Shown here: positions 18,298 to 27,187 of the stretch, one piece after another | How positions within the stretch are numbered: position 1 is the stretch's first letter | How the letters are laid out: each line of letters opens with the position of its first letter | Assembly: GCA_026224775.1 (NCBI GenBank) | Contig: JAMFRP010000019.1 | Coordinates: forward strand, 372,001-436,000 | Length of the DNA: 64,000 nucleotides | Source: Bacteroidota bacterium | GTDB lineage: Bacteria; Bacteroidota; Bacteroidia; Sphingobacteriales; Sphingobacteriaceae | Reading direction: 5' to 3' | Position numbers and translations under genes: made by a program | The notes under the pieces: model-generated | The model's database searches: none | Told to the model about the DNA's origin: nothing | Seen by the model: only the letters and a program-made list of their open reading frames with translations

Positions 18298-19314
18298 ATG
18301 AAGATATGGAGGCAGGCACTCAATACTACTCAGCTCCAGGTGTTGATATGGACAGCCGTGTTGTTGCTGATATTTTTCTCACTGCTGCCGATGAATGGTT
18401 TGCTGGAATCAGTCATAGTCACGGTAGTCAACGCAACATCTTATGCCATCATTATTTACGGGAATATCCTGTTCTTATATCCGGTATTATATCAAAAGAG
18501 AAGGTTCGTTTGGTACGGTATTTCAGTAGTGTTCTTTTTAATTTTAACAGGAATGCTAAAGGGGTACGCTGGCTTTATTCTTCTGCAGCATTTTAGGTTG
18601 ACAAAATCAACCCGGGTAGATGTGCTTACTTTACTGGCTTATGTGCCCGGTGGTATCCTGATCTATGTCCTCAGCTTGGTGTTTCGCATTGCCATCGCGT
18701 ATTTCACTTTAAAGCAACAAACGGAGGAAATCCTTTTGCAAAAAAGTCAGGCCGAGCTTAATTTATTAAAATCACAGGTTCAGCCACACTTTCTTTTTAA
18801 CGCGCTGAATAATATTTATTACCGGGTTTATAAAATTGATCCACCGTCGGCCGGCCTGATTGAACGCCTGGCGGATATTATGCGTTATTTTGTTGATGAA
18901 AGCCCAAAGGATGAAGTGCCGGTATCCACAGAAGTAGCATTTATAGAAAACTATATAGCGCTTGAACGAATTCGTATCCGGCACGGCGCCGATATTAATT
19001 TTGAGAAAACTTATAACCCGGAACTCCGCATCCCGCCCATGCTGCTCATGACTTTTGTAGAAAACATTTTCAAACACGGCATAGACAAATCACGGAAACA
19101 AAACCAGGTAACGATTTCACTGGTCCAGCAAAATGATTTTCTGCTTTTTAAAACCAGCAATCATAAGGGCGATCCGGAGCCTGGCGATCAATCAGGCGGG
19201 TTTGGGATCGTTAACTTAACCAAAAGGCTCAGGATGTTATACGGGGACAAATTTGAACTGACTATTGATGACGAAGGAGAATTATTCACTGCATTTTTAA
19301 AAATTCCGCTTTAA
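18298..19314 (+). CDS. LytS/YehU-type membrane sensor histidine kinase
   Basis: 338 residues from the ATG at 18298; a TTG two codons earlier is less likely. Four hydrophobic segments fill about residues 10-145. A short coiled region QKSQAELNLLKSQVQ leads into the His_kinase domain. PHFLFNALNNIYY carries the phospho-acceptor His at residue 164, and LMTFVENIFKHGID is the ATP-binding N-box. There is no extracellular sensor domain beyond the membrane segments. Its stop overlaps by one base the start of a LytTR response regulator, the standard partner of this kinase family. The signal is unknown. Nearby candidates for control are the DinB-like gene and TonB receptor, or the iron operon downstream. 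Confidence 0.9.
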   Translation: MKIWRQALNTTQLQVLIWTAVLLLIFFSLLPMNGLLESVIVTVVNATSYAIIIYGNILFLYPVLYQKRRFVWYGISVVFFLILTGMLKGYAGFILLQHFRLTKSTRVDVLTLLAYVPGGILIYVLSLVFRIAIAYFTLKQQTEEILLQKSQAELNLLKSQVQPHFLFNALNNIYYRVYKIDPPSAGLIERLADIMRYFVDESPKDEVPVSTEVAFIENYIALERIRIRHGADINFEKTYNPELRIPPMLLMTFVENIFKHGIDKSRKQNQVTISLVQQNDFLLFKTSNHKGDPEPGDQSGGFGIVNLTKRLRMLYGDKFELTIDDEGELFTAFLKIPL

Positions 19315-20024
19315 TGAATTTAAGCTGCATAATTATTGATGATGAGCCTGACGCCGTCGACTTGGTGGAACTGCTGATAAAGCAAAGTACAACATGGACC
19401 CTGAAAGCGAAATGTTATGACGCGCTGGAAGCGCTGGCGTTTTTAAAAATGAACCAGGTTGATTTTATTTTCCTGGACATCAATATGCCAAAGCTTACAG
19501 GCATGGAGCTCGCAACCTTGTTGCCGTCCCGCACCAAAATTGTTTTCACCACAGCATATTCGGAATATGCTGTAGAAAGCTATTCTTTTCAGACTATCGA
19601 CTATTTGCTTAAACCTATTACTTTAAAGCGTTTCCTGGCATCAGTCGAAAAAATAGAGCAGCATTTTTTAAAACCCGGGCCGGAATATCTGCCCAATGCT
19701 GAACCGGGCCCGGACTTTTTTTTCGTGAAATCCGGAAAAACATTAAGGAAGATTTTATTAAAGGACATCCTGTATTTTGAAGGGGAGAAGGATTATGTAA
19801 GGCTGGTGACAGGTGAGGAACAGATGCTGATATACCGCCGACTAAAGGATGTGGAAGAGCAGCTTAACCCACCTTTTATCCGGGTGCATAACTCTTATAT
19901 TATCAATTACGAACAGTTGAGTAAAATTGAGGATAACCATATTTATATCGCTGATAAACAAATACCTGTTAGTGAAAAATTCAGAGGGCGATTTATGGAA
20001 GTCATTAATAAAAATAAGTTTTGA
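19314..20024 (+). CDS. LytTR-family response regulator
   Basis: 236 residues. The receiver domain (1-120) has acidic residues IIDDEPD near the N-terminus, the phospho-acceptor Asp at residue 55 in FIFLDINMPKLTG, and the conserved Lys in LLKPI (about 101). A LytTR DNA-binding domain follows (about 135-236) with YFEGEKDYVRLVTGEEQ and IRVHNSYIIN. It is translationally coupled to the upstream LytS kinase (stop TAA shares its last base with this ATG). LytTR proteins usually bind pairs of direct repeats near promoters. No auto-regulatory site was identified. Confidence 0.92.
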   Translation: MNLSCIIIDDEPDAVDLVELLIKQSTTWTLKAKCYDALEALAFLKMNQVDFIFLDINMPKLTGMELATLLPSRTKIVFTTAYSEYAVESYSFQTIDYLLKPITLKRFLASVEKIEQHFLKPGPEYLPNAEPGPDFFFVKSGKTLRKILLKDILYFEGEKDYVRLVTGEEQMLIYRRLKDVEEQLNPPFIRVHNSYIINYEQLSKIEDNHIYIADKQIPVSEKFRGRFMEVINKNKF

Positions 20025-20213
20025 TAGCCCCGGAAATTGCTTAGTTAGCGTGTGAAAATAGAGGTGCTAGATAGCTGTATTCTTAATTTCTAAGACAAAT
20101 TACCTTCCTTTCGGTTTGCATAAAGAAAATGGCTTGAAAACTAATACCATTTCTCAGTCATTCAACATCAAATAATAATTCATATAATTTGATTATTTGA
20201 ATTGTTGTTATTT
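20025..20213 (+). other. Intergenic stretch before the iron-operon promoter
   Basis: No ORF or clear terminator was found after the LytTR gene. The 374-bp gap 20025-20398 as a whole holds the promoter/operator at 20214-20248 and a leader hairpin at 20320-20353, listed separately. Confidence 0.4.
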
Positions 20214-20248
20214 TTATTTGGATTTATTCTAAATAAGGACTTACTTTG
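20214..20248 (+). promoter_or_regulatory. Promoter with overlapping inverted-repeat operator (candidate iron/Fur-type control)
   Basis: A -33 TTTG (20217-20220), a 20-bp spacer and a -7 TTACTTTG (20241-20248) fit the Bacteroidota promoter, with one mismatch in the -7. An inverted repeat overlaps the -33 and spacer: TTATTTGGA at 20214-20222 and TCTAAATAA at 20228-20236, with 9-bp arms, one mismatch and a 5-bp centre. Its position suits a repressor of the siderophore receptor operon. Assignment to Fur is inference. Confidence 0.5.
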
Positions 20249-20319
20249 TGATATACTTACTTATATCGCATGAGCAATTCAGCTGTTTCTAATCCTCCTT
20301 AATAGTATATCAATAAAAA

Positions 20320-20353
20320 GCCCGGTGATTCGTCGCCAAACTTCACACCGGGC
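20320..20353. promoter_or_regulatory. Leader hairpin before the first siderophore receptor gene
   Basis: GCCCGGTG (20320-20327) and CACCGGGC (20346-20353) form a perfect GC-rich 8-bp stem around an 18-nt loop, 45 bases before the start codon. On the minus strand the stem is followed by TTTTTATTG and looks like a terminator. On the plus strand no T run follows, so it is either an antisense terminator or a leader structure. Confidence 0.55.
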
Positions 20354-20398
20354 AAATGCTAATTCATTCTTCAATCAATTAATCATTTCAACTAAACT

Positions 20399-22822
20399 AT
20401 GAATTCTTTATTACTATGCAGTAATACGTTTAAAAATTATTCTTCTAAAAAAAGTGTCAATCCATTTTCATTTCTTAAGTGGTTGGGTTGTGTGTTGCTA
20501 ATATCTTATTTTCAATTTGGATATGCGCAGGTACAAACTGGTTCTATCCACGGAAGAATAACTAACTCTGATGGCAAACCAGTCCAATATGTTAGTATTA
20601 TCCTAAACGATACCCACAAAGGGGCCGTGTCTGATGAAAAGGGGAGTTACACAATTTCCAATATTATTCCGGGGCGTTATACACTAACGGTAAAACATAC
20701 CGGGATGCTTAGTCAAAGCCAACAGGTAACAATAAAACCTGGTGAAGAGAAAAATACAGACTTTAAGATTTCGGAAGATAATAAATCTCTTCAGGAGGTA
20801 ACAGTTACCTCGGGTTATAACAAGTTTGCCAAAAAGGAAACGGATGATGTAGCTAAAATGCCACTTAAAAACCTGGAAGATCCGCAGGTATACAATGTAG
20901 TCCCCAAGGAGTTATTACAGGACGAAAATATTGTAAGCTATAACGATGTGCTAAAAAACGTGGCAGGTGTAAGCCAGGCGCTGGTGAATGGATCTAACTC
21001 TTTTAACCTGCGTGGTTTTTTTACTACCAGCTACCTGCGCAATGGTTTACAAGACTCCAAAGAAAACAGCATTGAGGTAGCTAACATTGAGAGTATAGAA
21101 GTGCTAAAAGGCCCATCAGCTACTTTGTTTGGCAGCAGCCTAACTTCTTTTGGTGGGTTATTAAACAGGATCACTAAAAAGCCTTTTGATACGTTTCAGG
21201 GAGAAATTTCTTATACCGATGGTGGTTTTGGATTAAGCAGGGTTACTGCAGATTTTAATACGCCGCTAAATCCTGAAAAGGGCCTGTTTCTGCGTACCAA
21301 TGTAGCCTATGATAGCGAAGGCAGTTTTCAGGATGCAGGATTTACTAATAGATTTTTTGTAGCGCCATCCTTATTGTATAAAGTAAATGACCGACTTACT
21401 ATATCATTAGATGCGGAAATATACAATCAAAAGTCCAACGATTTTAACCGTTTGTTTCCCGAAGCTTCCTTTACCAAAACCAATCCACGCGATTTAGGTA
21501 TCGACTGGACAAAATCTTACAGCAACAATGATCTGTATGAAACCGACCCTTCGATAAGTTTATACGGTACGGTTAATTATAAGATATCTGATCACTGGAA
21601 ATCGCAAACCGCGTTTTCTCAAACCAATTCAACTGTACAGGGCGACTGGAGTTATAATAGTATCGTAGGCGATACCGCTGTAAGTCGTAACCCCGGCTAT
21701 GAGCATACCATTTATAATTATACAGAGTTGCAGCAAAACTTTAACGGTGACTTTAAGATAGGTAAAATGCGTAACCGCGTTGTTATCGGGCTTGATTATT
21801 TTACCAATACGGTGAATAGTACCTCTGCTATGATCTACGGATTTGACGAGGTTAGCATAAAAGGCAATGATCCTCGGTATAACGAGCTTACCGTTACCTC
21901 GCTCAATGCGGCACTGGCAAATGTTCCATATAGCAAAAGCATTACTACCCAAAGTACTTATAGTGCCTATGCATCTGATGTGCTAAACATTACTGATAAC
22001 CTGTTGGCCATGGCCAGTTTGCGTGTTGATCATTTTGTTAACGACGGTACACATGATATTAATGCGGATACAACAACCGGAAAATATAACCAAACAGCCT
22101 TATCGCCAAAACTGGGGTTGGTATATCAAATTGTTCCAAATACAGTTTCCCTATTTGGTAATTACATGAATGGATTTAGTAATAATGCCCCGGTACGTCA
22201 GCCAGATGGGACATTCTCATCATTCAAACCGAGTATGGCCAACCAATGGGAAGGCGGTGTAAAGTTGGATCTGTTTGACGGCAAGTTGAGCAGTACATTA
22301 AGCTATTATCATATTAAGGTAAGTGATGTAATTCATAACAGCTTTGTGCCCGGCGAAACACAGTTCGAAGTGCAGGATGGCGGCCAGTTAAGCAAAGGCT
22401 TTGAAGCAGAAGTAATAGCTAACCCGTTCCGGGGATTTAACCTGATAGCCGGTTATGCTTATAATGATATTTATACCATTAACACCGATCCTGATGCAGA
22501 CGGACTGCACCAATGGACAGGGCCTGCCCAAATGGCTAACCTTTGGTTAAGTTACCACTTTCTAAATACTTCTTTAAAAGGCTTTGGTCTGGGCATTGGG
22601 GGTAACTATAATGGCATAGCATATATTCAGCAATCCAGGGCAGACGGGGAATTTTATTTGCCTGCTTATACCGTGCTTAACGCGGTAGTAAGCTATGATC
22701 AACCTGTTTACCGTGTCAGCCTTAAGATGGATAACTTAACTAATGCTGTTTATTGGGGAAGCTATGTAAGCCAGATGATGCCGAGAAGGTTCAGCGCGAC
22801 AGTAGCATTTAAATTTAAATAA
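20399..22822 (+). CDS. TonB-dependent siderophore receptor 1
   Basis: 807 residues. A long N-terminus with a hydrophobic signal ends near GYAQ (about 44). A CarboxypepD_reg-like domain follows (GSIHGRITNSDGKPVQYVSI, about 49-68), then a FhuA/FpvA-like plug (LKNVAGVSQALVNGSNSFNL, RGFFTTSYLRNGL, VEVLKGPSA-type segment IEVLKGPSATLFGS). The 22-strand barrel ends in FSATVAFKFK with a terminal aromatic/basic end. The GPSATLFG segment and RGF are typical of siderophore receptors, which take up ferric chelates using TonB energy. It is followed 61 bases downstream by a close paralogue and then by a PepSY membrane protein, the usual context of iron-siderophore reduction. The siderophore type is unknown. 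Confidence 0.88.
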   Translation: MNSLLLCSNTFKNYSSKKSVNPFSFLKWLGCVLLISYFQFGYAQVQTGSIHGRITNSDGKPVQYVSIILNDTHKGAVSDEKGSYTISNIIPGRYTLTVKHTGMLSQSQQVTIKPGEEKNTDFKISEDNKSLQEVTVTSGYNKFAKKETDDVAKMPLKNLEDPQVYNVVPKELLQDENIVSYNDVLKNVAGVSQALVNGSNSFNLRGFFTTSYLRNGLQDSKENSIEVANIESIEVLKGPSATLFGSSLTSFGGLLNRITKKPFDTFQGEISYTDGGFGLSRVTADFNTPLNPEKGLFLRTNVAYDSEGSFQDAGFTNRFFVAPSLLYKVNDRLTISLDAEIYNQKSNDFNRLFPEASFTKTNPRDLGIDWTKSYSNNDLYETDPSISLYGTVNYKISDHWKSQTAFSQTNSTVQGDWSYNSIVGDTAVSRNPGYEHTIYNYTELQQNFNGDFKIGKMRNRVVIGLDYFTNTVNSTSAMIYGFDEVSIKGNDPRYNELTVTSLNAALANVPYSKSITTQSTYSAYASDVLNITDNLLAMASLRVDHFVNDGTHDINADTTTGKYNQTALSPKLGLVYQIVPNTVSLFGNYMNGFSNNAPVRQPDGTFSSFKPSMANQWEGGVKLDLFDGKLSSTLSYYHIKVSDVIHNSFVPGETQFEVQDGGQLSKGFEAEVIANPFRGFNLIAGYAYNDIYTINTDPDADGLHQWTGPAQMANLWLSYHFLNTSLKGFGLGIGGNYNGIAYIQQSRADGEFYLPAYTVLNAVVSYDQPVYRVSLKMDNLTNAVYWGSYVSQMMPRRFSATVAFKFK

Positions 22823-22883
22823 TGGATCAACAATTCAAAGCTGTTTTAAACACATCAGCACTTGAGTTTAATACAATAAAATC

Positions 22884-25349
22884 ATGAAATCAAACCAACA
22901 ATATTATATTTCAAAAGCAGCATTGCTTAAAACGTTATTTTTATTCATAACGATATGTCTGCCTGCTTCGTTCACTTATGCACAGTCAGCTATTAATGGT
23001 TCTATCAAGGGGACGGTTAAAACAGCCGACGGAAAGGCTGCCGAAGGGGTTACAGTTGCTATAAAGGATTTAAAAAAGGGAACGATAGTAAACGGGGATG
23101 GAGAATTTACACTGAACCATGTCACGAAGGGGACATATACGCTTTCTGCCAGTTTTGTGGGGTCGAAATCACAAACGCAGCAGGTTACGATTCTCTCAAA
23201 TGAAACGGTGGTGGTTAATATAATATTAACCGCAAACAGCAAGCAACTCAACGAAGTGGTGATCCGCAGCCATAAAGCTAACCGCTTTGCCACGGTTAAA
23301 AGCGATGATGTAGCTAAAATGCCGCTAAATGATCTGGAAAATTCGCAGGTATATTCTACTGTCAGCAGTAGCCTGATGACTGATCAATCGATTCACAGCC
23401 TGGATGCCGCGCTGAAAAATGTACCCGGCGCATATCAGTTATGGGCAGCTACAGACCGGTCGGGCTTTGGTAATGGCAGTTCATTTGTGTTGCGCGGTTT
23501 TCAGCTTAATACGTATTTAAGGAATGGTATAGCATCCAATGTGAGTACCACCATTGACAATGCTAATGTCGAAAGTATCGAAGTGCTGAAAGGTCCGTCA
23601 GCTACGTTATTTGGCAGCGCCGTAACTTCTTATGGTGGCCTCATTAACCGGGTGACTAAAAAACCTTATGATCAGGCCGGTGGAGAGATTTCCTACAGCG
23701 GTGGTAGCTATGGCTTTAACCGCCTCACTGCCGATATAAATACGCCGCTGGATTCGGCTAAGAAATTGCTGTTCCGTATCAATACGGCATTAAATACGCA
23801 AAACTCCTGGCAGGATGCCGGTTTTCACCGTAATATATTCTTAGCGCCAAGTCTTATCTACAAAGCTAATGATCGTTTGTCATTTTCATTTGATGCGGAG
23901 CTTTATGAATCGGCAGGCACTACACCGCAAATGTTCTTTTTTAACACGACTGTTGCCCAGTTGGGGGTAAACAGTGCTAACAAGCTGAACCTGGATTATA
24001 ATCGGTCTTATATGAGTAATGACCTGGTGCTAAATTCATCTAACCTGAATTTTTCTGGCCAGATGAATTACAAATTATCAGACAACTGGGTCTCGCAAAC
24101 CAATATTTCGGTGGTGAATACCACCTCTAATGGCCCAATGCCCTACTTTTACCTAATGCCCGGTAATAATGAGATACAGCGAAATGTATGGACTATCGAG
24201 GGTGGTGATCAAACGCTGGACATCCAACAAAACTTTATTGGCAAATTCAATATTGGTTCCGTAAAAAATCGTGTAGTAGCAGGCATCGACTACTATAATT
24301 ATAATGCCAATGTACGTTATAATGAATTTATGGGAACAGCTGGCGGACAAACGGCGGCTGATCTTTTTGATGTGATCAATACTACAGGCAATATTCCTAA
24401 TTACTTGAATTTTAACAAGGCTAAAGTAGATTCGGCCTACGCCAATAGCCCGGCCGACCCTTATCCTTATATCATCTCCACTAAAGAATATATTACGAGT
24501 GCTTATGTATCAGATGTAATTAATATCACCGATCAGCTGATTGCTAATGCTGCTTTGCGTGTTGATCACTTTGATTTTGCCGGGAATTACAACCCCGTAA
24601 ATGGCACCACTACGGGAGGTTACAAGCAGACGGCCTTATCGCCAAAATTTGGCTTAGTTTACCAGTTAGTTAAAGATAAGGTATCCTTGTTCGGCAATTA
24701 TCAGAATGGTTTTACCAATGAAACAGGAACGGACTTCCAGGGACACAGTTTTAAGCCTGAAGAAGCTAACCAGTTAGAAGGTGGTGTTAAGCTGAACGCT
24801 TTTGGTGGTAAACTGAGCGGAACTTTTAGCTATTACGATATTCAGGTGAACAACACTCTGCGGACAGATCTGGACCACCCGCAGTTTTCCATACAGAACG
24901 GCACGCAACTGAGTAAAGGTTTGGAAGCTGAGCTGATTGCCAATCCATTTACAGGCTTCAACATAGTAGCGGGCTACGCTTATAACGACAGCCGGTACAC
25001 TAATGCTGATGCCGATGTAAACGGATTAAGGCCTAACACTTCGGGCCCTCAGAATATGGCCAACTTGTGGCTGAGCTACCGGTTTATGCAAGGCGTTGTG
25101 AAAGGCCTGGGCGCCGGCTTTGGTGGCAATTATGCCGGAAAAAGCTTAGTGGAGAGCAGCAGGAGCGAAGGACAGTTTTATGTACCGGCTTATACCGTAT
25201 TAAACAGCACGGTATTTTATGAGACAGGAAAGTATCGCTTTGCTGTCTCCGTGGATAACCTTGCTAATAAAGAGTATTGGATTGGCTGGTATACTGTTAA
25301 CCCGCAACAGCCGCGTAGTATTAACGGTAGTGTTACATTCAGATTTTAA
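22884..25349 (+). CDS. TonB-dependent siderophore receptor 2 (tandem paralogue)
   Basis: 821 residues: signal peptide ending FTYAQ (about 34), CarboxypepD_reg-like domain (GSIKGTVKTADGKAAEGVTV), plug with NVPGAYQLWAATDRSG, IEVLKGPSATLFGS and YGGLINRVTKKPY, and a barrel ending SINGSVTFRF. It shares with the preceding receptor the unusual linker DDVAKMPLxxLExxQVY (the plug N-terminus), many barrel segments and the order of motifs. This indicates tandem duplication followed by divergence. The plug loops differ most, suggesting a different ferric ligand. It lies 13 bases upstream of the PepSY gene and is probably cotranscribed with it. Confidence 0.88.
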   Translation: MKSNQQYYISKAALLKTLFLFITICLPASFTYAQSAINGSIKGTVKTADGKAAEGVTVAIKDLKKGTIVNGDGEFTLNHVTKGTYTLSASFVGSKSQTQQVTILSNETVVVNIILTANSKQLNEVVIRSHKANRFATVKSDDVAKMPLNDLENSQVYSTVSSSLMTDQSIHSLDAALKNVPGAYQLWAATDRSGFGNGSSFVLRGFQLNTYLRNGIASNVSTTIDNANVESIEVLKGPSATLFGSAVTSYGGLINRVTKKPYDQAGGEISYSGGSYGFNRLTADINTPLDSAKKLLFRINTALNTQNSWQDAGFHRNIFLAPSLIYKANDRLSFSFDAELYESAGTTPQMFFFNTTVAQLGVNSANKLNLDYNRSYMSNDLVLNSSNLNFSGQMNYKLSDNWVSQTNISVVNTTSNGPMPYFYLMPGNNEIQRNVWTIEGGDQTLDIQQNFIGKFNIGSVKNRVVAGIDYYNYNANVRYNEFMGTAGGQTAADLFDVINTTGNIPNYLNFNKAKVDSAYANSPADPYPYIISTKEYITSAYVSDVINITDQLIANAALRVDHFDFAGNYNPVNGTTTGGYKQTALSPKFGLVYQLVKDKVSLFGNYQNGFTNETGTDFQGHSFKPEEANQLEGGVKLNAFGGKLSGTFSYYDIQVNNTLRTDLDHPQFSIQNGTQLSKGLEAELIANPFTGFNIVAGYAYNDSRYTNADADVNGLRPNTSGPQNMANLWLSYRFMQGVVKGLGAGFGGNYAGKSLVESSRSEGQFYVPAYTVLNSTVFYETGKYRFAVSVDNLANKEYWIGWYTVNPQQPRSINGSVTFRF

Positions 25350-25362
25350 TTAATATCACCCT

Positions 25363-26553
25363 ATGGCCCAACTTAAAAGTATTAAAAGATGGTTTTGGTG
25401 GCATCGGTGGACGAGCCTGATATGCACCTTGTTTCTGCTGATGCTATGTGTTACCGGCTTGCCGCTGATCTTTGGAGATGAGATTGAAGGGTGGCTCAAC
25501 CCAACTCACTATGCCGACTTGCCGAAGGATACACCAATGGCCAATTTGGATGGTATGATTAAGGTTGCATACACGCGTTATCCCAAACAAATGGTCACCT
25601 TCATTTTTGTGGATGATGATGAGCCGCAGGTGCTGGTCAATATGGCTCCAAGCTGGAACCCGGATGATCCGCTGCGTCATTCCCTGCAATTTGACAGCCG
25701 AACAGGTAAACTGTTGAACGATGAACCGCCATTCTCCAAAAAGCCGGCAAGTTTTATCGATACCATGCTCGACCTGCATCGTGGATTGTTCCTTGACTTG
25801 CCGGGTGAATTGTTTTTGGGGCTGATGGGAGTGTTGTTTGTGATTTCTATTATTTCAGGGGTTGTATTGTATGCCCCCTTTATGAAAAAACTGGACTTTG
25901 GTACCATCAGACAAGATAAGTCCCGGCGACTTAAATGGCTCGACTTACATAACTTACTAGGTATTGCAACCGCGATATGGCTGTTTGTAGTTGGTGCAAC
26001 AGGTGTGATGAATGAACTTTCTACACCGTTGTTCGGCTTATGGCAGATCACTGATGTAAAAGCTATGCTAAGTAAATATCATGGCAAACCATTAATTAAG
26101 CAAAACGAATTGAGTTCTGTGCAGGCCGCCTATAATATTACCAAAAAAGTATTGCCAGGTATGCAGGTAATGAGTATGGTATATCCGGGTAGCGCTTTTG
26201 GCAGCCCTTACCATTACCTGGTCTGGACAAAAGGGAATACACCGCTTACTTCACAGTTGTTCAGCCCTGTTCTGATAGATGCACAATCGGGCAAACTGGC
26301 AGCAGTAGTGAAAATGCCTGTATATCTGCGGGCGCTTGAGCTTTCCCGGCCGCTGCATTTTGGTAACTACGGTGGTACACCGCTAAAAGTGATCTGGGTG
26401 CTGTTTGATTTAGTCGCTATCGTGGTGCTGATCAGTGGCGTTTATCTATGGATCATACGACGTAAATTTTATAAGGATTATTTTGAACAGATGTCCGGTC
26501 CTGAATTAACAGAAACTTATCCTACAAATTCAACCTATGAAACAAAATTTTAA
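25363..26553 (+). CDS. PepSY-associated TM protein (candidate ferric-siderophore reductase)
   Basis: 396 residues with four transmembrane helices, at about 15-35, 145-172, 197-220 and 343-365. His residues lie beside them (KRWFWWHRW, MLDLHRGLF, DLHNLLG, RPLHFG). PepSY-associated TM proteins next to TonB siderophore receptors are thought to act as inner-membrane reductases that release iron from siderophores, with helix His residues as likely haem ligands. The gene overlaps the next small membrane gene by 17 bases. Function is inferred from family and context. Confidence 0.85.
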   Translation: MAQLKSIKRWFWWHRWTSLICTLFLLMLCVTGLPLIFGDEIEGWLNPTHYADLPKDTPMANLDGMIKVAYTRYPKQMVTFIFVDDDEPQVLVNMAPSWNPDDPLRHSLQFDSRTGKLLNDEPPFSKKPASFIDTMLDLHRGLFLDLPGELFLGLMGVLFVISIISGVVLYAPFMKKLDFGTIRQDKSRRLKWLDLHNLLGIATAIWLFVVGATGVMNELSTPLFGLWQITDVKAMLSKYHGKPLIKQNELSSVQAAYNITKKVLPGMQVMSMVYPGSAFGSPYHYLVWTKGNTPLTSQLFSPVLIDAQSGKLAAVVKMPVYLRALELSRPLHFGNYGGTPLKVIWVLFDLVAIVVLISGVYLWIIRRKFYKDYFEQMSGPELTETYPTNSTYETKF

Positions 26554-26737
26554 GAAAATCTGGCGGATTCCTTTGCTGCTATCGATATTGATATTATTTG
26601 GTTTATTGGCCGCTTTGCTAGGTACAGGTATCTGGTATTGGTTATCATGGCTGGCAATGATTATTCCGCTAATTGTTATCTGCCGGAAGGTTTGGAAACT
26701 CAAGGCTCCGACTAAAATAAATACAATGAATTATTGA
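26537..26737 (+). CDS. Small two-helix membrane protein in the iron operon
   Basis: 66 residues: a basic N-terminus (MKQNFKKIWR), two hydrophobic helices (about 11-31 and 33-48), and a basic tail (CRKVWKLKAPTK). It starts 17 bases inside the end of the PepSY gene, which argues for translational coupling and a joint function at the inner membrane. I do not recognise a family. Similar small proteins often follow PepSY genes in Bacteroidota, but that is recollection and not proof. Confidence 0.65.
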   Translation: MKQNFKKIWRIPLLLSILILFGLLAALLGTGIWYWLSWLAMIIPLIVICRKVWKLKAPTKINTMNY

Positions 26738-26748
26738 AAATATAAAGT

Positions 26749-26793
26749 CCTGCTTACCTGCGGTTGATTATCTATCTATGCAGGTAAGACAGG
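26749..26793 (+). promoter_or_regulatory. Stem-loop between the 66-aa membrane protein and the DUF6686-like gene
   Basis: CTTACCTGC (26753-26761) pairs perfectly with GCAGGTAAG (26780-26788). The stem extends by CCTG/CAGG (26749-26752 and 26790-26793) with one bulged A. The loop is 18 nt. No T run follows, so it may be an mRNA-processing or stability structure and not a terminator. Confidence 0.45.
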
Positions 26794-26809
26794 CACTAAT
26801 TGTTAGCTC

Positions 26810-27130
26810 ATGTGTAAAACCATCGTTTTAAGCCGTAAATGCGCCACCGTTATTAGTCAATGTATGGACTGTAAGATAATGAATATCTGGCTCCGGAACC
26901 TGCTGTTGAATTTTACACCCGAACAGTTTAAAATGTTTAAGAATTTTACTTCAGGGTTGGATGTGGAAGAAAGCATGTTCCCTTTCCCTGATGGAGAAGA
27001 TAGACTGGTGCTGCGCACACCGCATAGCGACATTTGTTTTACGTTTAGCCTAATGGAATGGGAAGATTTTCAGGTGGCTATGGAAGAAGCTGAGTATATG
27101 CAGTGCGTTTATTCACTAATATCACCCTGA
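26810..27130 (+). CDS. Small Cys-containing protein (DUF6686-like)
   Basis: 106 residues with no signal peptide. The N-terminus MCKTIVLSRKC and ISQCMDCKI give a C-x6-C-x2-C arrangement that could bind metal or an Fe-S cluster. The C-terminal part (about 35-106) looks alpha/beta with LNFTPEQFKMFKNF and EEAEYMQC. From memory it resembles the DUF6686 family that follows iron-uptake genes in Bacteroidota; this needs a profile search. It is 72 bases after the 66-aa membrane gene with a hairpin between. A cytoplasmic role in iron handling is plausible but unproven. Confidence 0.6.
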   Translation: MCKTIVLSRKCATVISQCMDCKIMNIWLRNLLLNFTPEQFKMFKNFTSGLDVEESMFPFPDGEDRLVLRTPHSDICFTFSLMEWEDFQVAMEEAEYMQCVYSLISP

Positions 27131-27187
27131 TAACACTTGCTTAAAGTTCAATTGTCAAGAGAAAGGTCTTATTAATATCAAATCGAG

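Noticed and set aside
18267..18596. 109-codon ORF overlapping the LytS gene start in another frame
   Set aside because: It lies almost entirely within the well-supported kinase gene and has no recognisable domain.
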